Below the pieces are notes generated by a model. That model did no database searches. It had not been told where the DNA came from and saw only the letters and a program-made list of their open reading frames with translations. Position numbers and translations under genes: made by a program. From the NCBI GenBank assembly GCA_007695205.1, contig REEF01000744.1:1-10033 (forward strand): a stretch of 10,033 bases of DNA, read 5' to 3'. Each line of letters starts with the position of its first letter. Position 1 is the stretch's first letter. Origin of the DNA: Planctomycetaceae bacterium (GTDB lineage Bacteria; Planctomycetota; Planctomycetia; Pirellulales; Pirellulaceae). Below, piece by piece: positions 1-4,436 of this stretch.

Positions 1-194
1 TGAATTTGGACATTTTCCCCGGCGATCAGACTTAGATTCACGGCCCCCATCCCTCCGACCCCGACCACGGCCACGGCCAGTTTTTCGTTTGCGGTATAGG
101 CTCGTGCCGAACGGCTGTTTCTCAGAATCAAGAATCCGGCCGTCGCGCCGCTGGTGGCTCGGAGAAAATCACGTCGATTTCCCATTCGGATCAT
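1..194 (-). CDS. Tat-exported Gfo/Idh/MocA-family oxidoreductase, N-terminus only
   Basis: Only the first 64 codons are in the window; the gene continues past base 1. The translation begins MIRMGNRRDFLRATSGATAG, a twin-arginine signal (RRDFL followed by a hydrophobic stretch GATAGFLIL), and then enters a Rossmann fold: KLAVAVVGVGGMGAVN with the GxGxxG dinucleotide-binding glycines. This Tat leader plus NAD(P)-binding start is typical of the many secreted Gfo/Idh/MocA dehydrogenases of planctomycetes, which are thought to act on sugars or sugar derivatives; the substrate cannot be told from this fragment. The start at 194 is preferred because AGGAG lies 9 bases upstream; an in-frame ATG at 185 (MGNRRDF) is an alternative. 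It lies 67 bp downstream of the PIG-L gene on the same strand and may be cotranscribed with it. Family assignment is fairly sure; exact function is not. Confidence 0.85.
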   Translation of the reverse strand, partial: MIRMGNRRDFLRATSGATAGFLILRNSRSARAYTANEKLAVAVVGVGGMGAVNLSLIAGENVQI

Positions 195-261
195 CGCATC
201 GATCTCCTGGCTGACAAAGGTGGAGATGTCTTGGGGTACATCGAATATTGGCTGTGAAGAC

Positions 262-1236
262 CTACGGTTGCGGCAGGAAGGGGAACAGCCGTCGGATCTC
301 CGCGGCGTCCGGTTGGCGGCCATATTCGCAGATCTCAAACGCCTCGGCATACTTCACCTGCTGTCCAGCCTCCTGGCCATACAGCTCGATCAGTTTCTCA
401 CGTCCCAAGTTGGCAACATGGGCGGCACGGCGGCGAAATCCTTCGCGCATGCGTTCGAACGCCTTGGCTCGTTCCTCTTCGTTCGCCGGGATGCGATGCG
501 GTCCGCCGGTCGCGCCGCCCTCGATGAACTGGGACTCCATAGTCGCCAGTGCATCCAATTTCTGTTCCATCACGTCATCGATCGATACCACGATGTCCGG
601 ACGAAACGGCGTCGGCGTCTGGAAATTATCGAACGAAAAAAGAAAAACGGGCGTTTTGGTCATATGGGGCACATCGGGGCACAGGAACGGGACGCCGACC
701 ATATAGGCACAATCCTGCATCAGGATGCCCGTGTAACGATGGTCGGGATGATAATCGTTCGGTCGATGCCCGATCACCACATCGGCGTTCCATTGCCGGA
801 TCAACCGGGTCATCAGTTTGCGGTTCTCCAACGTCGGTTCCAGTTCCCCATCGTGGATGTCCAGCACTTCGGTGGTCGTGCCCAGGATCTCTGCCGCCCG
901 TTGGACTTCCTCATTGCGGCGCAGCGCCAGCGGACCACCGGCCATCTGCCAATGCCCGATATCGCCGTTGGTCATCGAAACCAGCTTGACATGATGTCCC
1001 CGATCCGACCACAGGATCGATGCTCCGCCAGCACGGATCTCGCAATCATCGGGATGTGCCCCGAAAACAATGATCCCCAGCTTGCCGTCGTCATCCGAGC
1101 GCACCGGCTGGCCGGAAAACGTCGCCGTCCGTTTCAGCGCCGCAGGATCGAAATGGCCCGATTGGGAAAAGCCGAAGGCCATCGCCAGCACGAGTCCGGA
1201 AACGATTCCACCAGAAAACCAACCCCAGCGTTTCAT
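262..1236 (-). CDS. Exported PIG-L family deacetylase (LmbE-like)
   Basis: 324 residues. Residues 1-25 are an uncleaved or cleavable signal sequence (MKRWGWF, then a hydrophobic run to about residue 23), so the enzyme probably acts outside the cytoplasm. The PIG-L/LmbE zinc site is clear: AHPDD-C-E at 60-66 (His61 and Asp64 as metal ligands, Asp63 as likely catalytic base) and HPDH at 163-166 supplying the third ligand. RRNEEVQRAAEILG at 106-119 is also typical of the family. Members remove acetyl groups from N-acetylglucosamine-type substrates (GlcNAc-PI, mycothiol and bacillithiol precursors, antibiotics); the substrate here is unknown. An upstream in-frame ATG at 1281 exists, but the start at 1236 has AGGAGG eight bases before it and puts the signal peptide at the N-terminus. 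It follows the GTPase gene by 100 bp and precedes the Tat oxidoreductase, which suggests carbohydrate handling, but this is inference. Confidence 0.93.
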   Translation of the reverse strand: MKRWGWFSGGIVSGLVLAMAFGFSQSGHFDPAALKRTATFSGQPVRSDDDGKLGIIVFGAHPDDCEIRAGGASILWSDRGHHVKLVSMTNGDIGHWQMAGGPLALRRNEEVQRAAEILGTTTEVLDIHDGELEPTLENRKLMTRLIRQWNADVVIGHRPNDYHPDHRYTGILMQDCAYMVGVPFLCPDVPHMTKTPVFLFSFDNFQTPTPFRPDIVVSIDDVMEQKLDALATMESQFIEGGATGGPHRIPANEEERAKAFERMREGFRRRAAHVANLGREKLIELYGQEAGQQVKYAEAFEICEYGRQPDAAEIRRLFPFLPQP

Positions 1237-1336
1237 CGCAATACCCTCCTCGAAAGATCCCTGGTCAAAAAAGGTCGCCATCGATCAGAAACGTATCTGC
1301 CGACACGAAGATCCTAGCATAGCATGCCATCGACCG

Positions 1337-2329
1337 TTACGCGACATGCAGCTCGACGACGTCTTTGTCGTGCAGCACGTAGTCGCCTTTGACTTGGGTT
1401 CCATCGTGCACGGCACTGCCCCAGACCCGCGCGAACTTCAAGTTCTTGGCGAAATCTTTGTGGATCAGTTCGGCGATTTCCATCAGCGTTCCGCCCCGTT
1501 CAATGGTAAACGGGCGATCGAAGTCCGGTTCTTTCGCCGAGGGCAGTTTGGTGTAGACCCGCACGACGTCCAGCGGTTGGTAGATCGCGTCGCGCAGCGT
1601 CTCCAGCCCCGTCCCGTGGGCTGCCGAAACCGGATACTCCGGAAGATCGAGAGGACAGCACTCGTGCATCCAGTCCAGACGCTCGTCGGATTCAGGGAGA
1701 TCGATCTTGTTGGGGATCAACAAGGTTTGCGTGTACGAGACGCCGATGTCGTTTTCGTCCAACGAGGAACGTCGAGCCAAGCGGGTCTTGGTCGATACCA
1801 GGTGGTCCAGCACGGCTTGCAACGCATCGATGCCGTCATCCATCCCCACATCGACCATCAGCAGCACCAGATCCGCTCCGCGGATCAAACCCTGCGTCAC
1901 GGGCTCGAAGTAATCGGCGGTGATCGGCGGGGTGTCGATCAACTGGACCATCACGTCTTCCCAGGGCATCATCCCGGGCGTCGGTTCGGTCGTGGTGAAC
2001 GGATACGGAGCCACCTCGGGTGTGGCTCGTGTCAAACTGCGCAGCAACTGGCTCTTACCGGCGTTGGGGCCACCGATGATCACTGCCCGCCCGGCTCCCT
2101 GACGCATGATCCGCAGCCCGCTCCGTTTGCCCTTCGGTTGCGGCTGCTGCAATTCCTTTTTGATCTTACTGATCTTCTGCTTCAGCTCCGCATTCAGCTT
2201 GTCGGTGCCCTTGTGCTTGGGCAATTCGCGGAGCATCACCTGCAGGCAGTCCAGCTCTTCTTCCGGCGTGCCGGCGCGGCGATATTCGGCTTCGGCTTTG
2301 AGATACTGTTGCGTGAGATTGGCAGGCAT
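1337..2329 (-). CDS. DRG/OBG-type GTPase with C-terminal TGS domain
   Basis: 330 residues, cytoplasmic. Residues 1-65 form a charged helical region (many Lys/Glu). The G domain follows: G1 P-loop GPNAGKSQ at 87-94, switch I PFTTTEPTPG around 110-119, G3 DTPP at 132-135, and G4 NKID at 207-210. About residues 265-330 form a TGS domain (YTKLP..., then IHKDFAKNLKFARVWGSAV, closely resembling the C-terminus of DRG proteins). The arrangement matches the DRG branch of the OBG/HflX superfamily, whose studied members bind ribosomes; the role in bacteria is not established. The G3 box has Pro where the usual DxPG has Gly. The start codon has only a weak Shine-Dalgarno (AAAG), but the gene begins 33 bp after the stop of the REC-HATPase gene, so translation coupling or shared transcription is likely. 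Family call is solid; biological role is unknown. Confidence 0.93.
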   Translation of the reverse strand: MPANLTQQYLKAEAEYRRAGTPEEELDCLQVMLRELPKHKGTDKLNAELKQKISKIKKELQQPQPKGKRSGLRIMRQGAGRAVIIGGPNAGKSQLLRSLTRATPEVAPYPFTTTEPTPGMMPWEDVMVQLIDTPPITADYFEPVTQGLIRGADLVLLMVDVGMDDGIDALQAVLDHLVSTKTRLARRSSLDENDIGVSYTQTLLIPNKIDLPESDERLDWMHECCPLDLPEYPVSAAHGTGLETLRDAIYQPLDVVRVYTKLPSAKEPDFDRPFTIERGGTLMEIAELIHKDFAKNLKFARVWGSAVHDGTQVKGDYVLHDKDVVELHVA

Positions 2330-2362
2330 GATCTTTAGCGAAGCAGGATCAACGTTCGAACC

Positions 2363-3274
2363 CTATTCTGACTCGGAAACCGCTGCCTTGGACTTTTTAA
2401 TCAACGTCACTTCGTTGCCCTGGTCGTTGTACAGCACCTCGTCCATTAGCGACCGCATCAACCACACGCCGCGTCCACAGACCGCTTCCAGATTCTCGGG
2501 AGATGTGGGATCGGGCAATTTCGAGGGGTCAAACCCGGGGCCTTCGTCCCGGATCACGAACTTCGCGCCCTCGTCAGAAAAACTCAGTTTCACATAAACC
2601 TTGCGATCGCGGTACGGCGGCGTACTGCGACGTTCTTCCATCGCCTGGTTATACAAGTTGTCGTCTTCCATCTCGCGCAACTCGGAACTCAGCTCCAGGT
2701 TCCCGTGGTGGATCGCGTTCCGCAACGCTTCTTCCAGCCCCAAGCATACCAGATCTTCCATCCCTTCTTCGCAGACCTCCGCATCGCGCATGCAACCACT
2801 GGCATATTCCAACAGATGGCTGATCAACTGCGTGTCGTTATCGTGGACGATGAACGTGCTCTCCGAATCCGTGACACACTGCAGGAATCCAGTCAACACG
2901 CGTTTCTCGCGACACAGCGTCAACAACCGCTCGACGATCCCCGGCAACACGTCTTTCATGGCCGCTTTGGGGACGTAAGCACGAGCCCCGCAATTGACCG
3001 CTTTGACGGCCATGTCATCGTGACTGTTGCTTGTGATCAAGACCACCGGCACCAGCGGATCGGCATGAGTGATTTCGGACAACAGCTCCATCCCGTCGCT
3101 ACCCGGCATCAACAGATCCGAGATGATCAAGTCCGGTGGATGGCTCTTGATCCGCTCCAGCGCTTCTGCCGCGTCGCGCGCGAACTGCAGTTCTAATTCG
3201 GGGGTGTTTTCGAGCAACGTCCCAACAAGACGCTGTTCTTCGTTTGAATCATCTACCACAAGTACGGTAGGCAT
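2363..3274 (-). CDS. Response regulator fused to RsbW/SpoIIAB-like ATPase (REC-HATPase)
   Basis: 303 residues, no membrane segment. Residues 1-122 are a receiver domain: acidic pair Asp8-Asp9, phosphoacceptor Asp53 in ISDLLMPG, Thr81 and Lys103, so all residues needed for phosphorylation are present. Residues about 135-295 are a GHKL ATPase of the HATPase_c_2 type: N box EEALRNAIHHGN (181-192), G1 box DEGPGFDP (243-250) and G2 box GRGVWLMRSLMDE (267-279). There is no HisKA dimerisation helix, so it is not a classical histidine kinase; the ATPase resembles anti-sigma factor serine kinases. The likely role is a phosphorylation-controlled partner-switching protein. No sensor kinase, anti-anti-sigma factor or sigma factor lies in the window, so partners are unknown. 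AGGA sits just upstream of the start. A candidate promoter lies about 230 bp upstream at 3512-3540, and the GTPase follows after 33 bp. Confidence 0.95.
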   Translation of the reverse strand: MPTVLVVDDSNEEQRLVGTLLENTPELELQFARDAAEALERIKSHPPDLIISDLLMPGSDGMELLSEITHADPLVPVVLITSNSHDDMAVKAVNCGARAYVPKAAMKDVLPGIVERLLTLCREKRVLTGFLQCVTDSESTFIVHDNDTQLISHLLEYASGCMRDAEVCEEGMEDLVCLGLEEALRNAIHHGNLELSSELREMEDDNLYNQAMEERRSTPPYRDRKVYVKLSFSDEGAKFVIRDEGPGFDPSKLPDPTSPENLEAVCGRGVWLMRSLMDEVLYNDQGNEVTLIKKSKAAVSESE

Positions 3275-3397
3275 GGAATTGTCCTACGGATGTTGCGTAA
3301 CGACGACGTGACCAGCCGCCCGATGCCGTGATTCGCATCCCCTACAGCTTAGGAAAACATAGATATTGGAAGAGCAGTCTAACCTCTGAACTCCCTG

Positions 3398-3435
3398 GGG
3401 GAAACCAGACGCACCGTCTTTTCGTCCCTTTTTTT
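3398..3435 (+). terminator. Intrinsic terminator pointing in the plus direction, without an obvious gene
   Basis: Read on the plus strand, GGG-GAAA-(CC bulge)-AGACG at 3398-3411 pairs with CGTCT-TTTC-(GT bulge)-CCC at 3415-3428 around a CAC loop, giving about 12 base pairs, followed at once by seven T (3429-3435). That is the form of a Rho-independent terminator. No plus-strand gene ends here; upstream lies only the antisense of the regulator. On the minus strand the same DNA would give a leader hairpin preceded by an A run. Confidence 0.5.
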
Positions 3436-3502
3436 CCCATCAGGCATGATTTCGCCGCTTTATTCCAGCGAGAAAGGCCAGCAAGAGGGAATAGTCGACC
3501 CC

Positions 3503-3516
3503 ATAATGAGCATTAT
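3503..3516. repeat. AT-rich inverted repeat overlapping the regulator promoter
   Basis: ATAATG, two bases, CATTAT forms a perfect 6-bp inverted repeat. It overlaps the candidate -10 box at 3512-3517 and the predicted transcription start near 3505. It could be an operator. It may also simply reflect the TATAAT box. Confidence 0.35.
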
Positions 3517-3540
3517 ATCGCCTGCATCCGGAACTGGGAA
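3512..3540 (-). promoter_or_regulatory. Candidate sigma70-type promoter for the REC-HATPase operon
   Basis: On the minus strand there is a perfect TATAAT (3517-3512) 17 bases after TTCCCA (3540-3535, 4 of 6 matches to TTGACA). Transcription would start near 3505 and give a leader of about 230 nt before the start at 3274, a long leader that contains the strong hairpin at 3398-3428. Confidence 0.4.
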
Positions 3541-3571
3541 CTGCCGGGTGTGGTTTGGCGAATCGAAGGGC

Positions 3572-4237
3572 TCACCGATATACCGGATCAGCCCCCTGAA
3601 CGTCGTCGGGACTGGCTGTTCTGGTCTCCATGGCCTCTTCGGCCAACTGGTACTGTTGTTCGACGTACTCTTTTTTGCGAAGCATGTCTTCCGGATCTTC
3701 GAAGTTGAACAGCAGGGGCAGTTCGCCTTCGATCACTTGCGTGGCCATCCCAGCGATACGCCAGCCATCCGCCTGTTTGCGCAGCACCCAAATCACCTCG
3801 GTACCGACACGTTCGCCATCGGGCATAAAGTCGATCCACAGGCTCCTGACATGAGCACCCTGCATCGCTTCGTCCACGAATTGAACTTCGCCCAATTCGT
3901 ACTCTAGCCGGGACGACCCTTGCGATTGGATGTCCAGACCGCTATTGGCGGTCTCGGCGCGAGCCTTATCGGTCAACAACGCGGCGATTTTATTGTCTTG
4001 GCCCGTTCGTAGTGCTTCGTAAAACTGAGCCACCGCCACGCTCGGCGAGTTTGTATTGCCACCTTCGGCGTCAGTGCCCCTCCGCATGTTGGCCTGCCCG
4101 TCGGCTGGCAGGTCCGTCTGCATGTCGGAGGACGGGAGCACCGATTGAGTAGCTCGATCCGGGTTGGTAGCATCGCCGCACCCGGCGAAGATCGAAGCGG
4201 AAAACGCGGTCAGCAGGATCCATCGAATGCGTTGCAT
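3572..4237 (-). CDS. NTF2/SnoaL-like lipoprotein of unknown function
   Basis: 221 residues. The N-terminus MQRIRWILLTAFSASIFAGC ends in a lipobox with Cys20 as the acylation site; Gly at +2 gives no inner-membrane retention signal by the E. coli rule. Residues 21-65 are a low-complexity linker. Residues about 66-170 look like an NTF2-like (DUF4878/SnoaL-type) alpha-beta cone: SVAVAQFYEALRTGQ at the start, a long predicted strand pair ending in EVIWVLRKQADGWRIAGMA, the typical closing pattern of these folds. Residues 170-221 are a charged tail. Such domains usually bind small ligands or serve as accessory domains; no catalytic function can be named. The start is supported by AAGGAG six bases upstream. 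It lies 199 bp downstream of the DUF11 gene and appears to have its own promoter (4323-4351). Confidence 0.85.
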   Translation of the reverse strand: MQRIRWILLTAFSASIFAGCGDATNPDRATQSVLPSSDMQTDLPADGQANMRRGTDAEGGNTNSPSVAVAQFYEALRTGQDNKIAALLTDKARAETANSGLDIQSQGSSRLEYELGEVQFVDEAMQGAHVRSLWIDFMPDGERVGTEVIWVLRKQADGWRIAGMATQVIEGELPLLFNFEDPEDMLRKKEYVEQQYQLAEEAMETRTASPDDVQGADPVYR

Positions 4238-4322
4238 CAGCCACTCCTTGGCATGGTTCTAGATCTTGGTCGATGTCGACGCGGGAAACCGTCGAATCGA
4301 TCGCTTGGCAAACGAGAGCGAG

Positions 4323-4351
4323 AGTGTTGCAGGAGACGAGGTTTTCGTCAA
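4323..4351 (-). promoter_or_regulatory. Candidate promoter for the NTF2-like lipoprotein gene
   Basis: Minus-strand TTGACG (4351-4346) is followed after 17 bases by AACACT (4328-4323; 3 of 6 matches to TATAAT). Transcription would start near 4316, about 80 nt before the start codon. The -35 lies inside a 13-bp sequence, CTTGACGAAAACC, repeated exactly at the -35 of the PAP2 gene. Confidence 0.35.
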
Positions 4352-4436
4352 GAGGAATCTGGGAAACTCGCCATCCCACATCACTGTCGATGCAGCCCTG
4401 ACGAGGGGTGTTTTCATGGCTTCCGGTCGACGGGGA

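Larger units (their letters stand above)
3275..3571. other. Intergenic region with regulator leader
   Basis: This 297-bp stretch separates the NTF2-like lipoprotein gene from the REC-HATPase gene, both on the minus strand. It carries a sigma70-like minus-strand promoter (3512-3540), an AT-rich inverted repeat over its -10 (3503-3516), and a plus-strand hairpin with a T run (3398-3435). No convincing coding sequence is seen. No terminator was found directly after the lipoprotein stop. Confidence 0.7.

Noticed and set aside
154..1317. Long plus-strand open frame (387 codons)
   Set aside because: It is antisense to the PIG-L gene, whose zinc motifs, signal peptide and AGGAGG site are clear. The frame shows no recognisable domain and a His/Arg-rich composition typical of a reverse-strand shadow.
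1277..1333. Repeated TCGATGGC (as GCCATCGA on plus at 1277-1284 and 1326-1333)
   Set aside because: Eight-base repeat in GATC/CGAT-rich DNA; expected by chance and not placed like a regulatory element.
1070..2338. Plus-strand open frame of 422 codons
   Set aside because: It is antisense to the end of PIG-L and all of the GTPase; no known fold and highly skewed Arg, Gln and His content. The GTPase on the other strand has G1, G4 and TGS motifs.
2340..2370. GTTCGAACCC resembling a tRNA T-arm
   Set aside because: No acceptor stem, anticodon arm or D-arm can be folded around it, and it lies in the 33-bp gap and ends of two coding genes.
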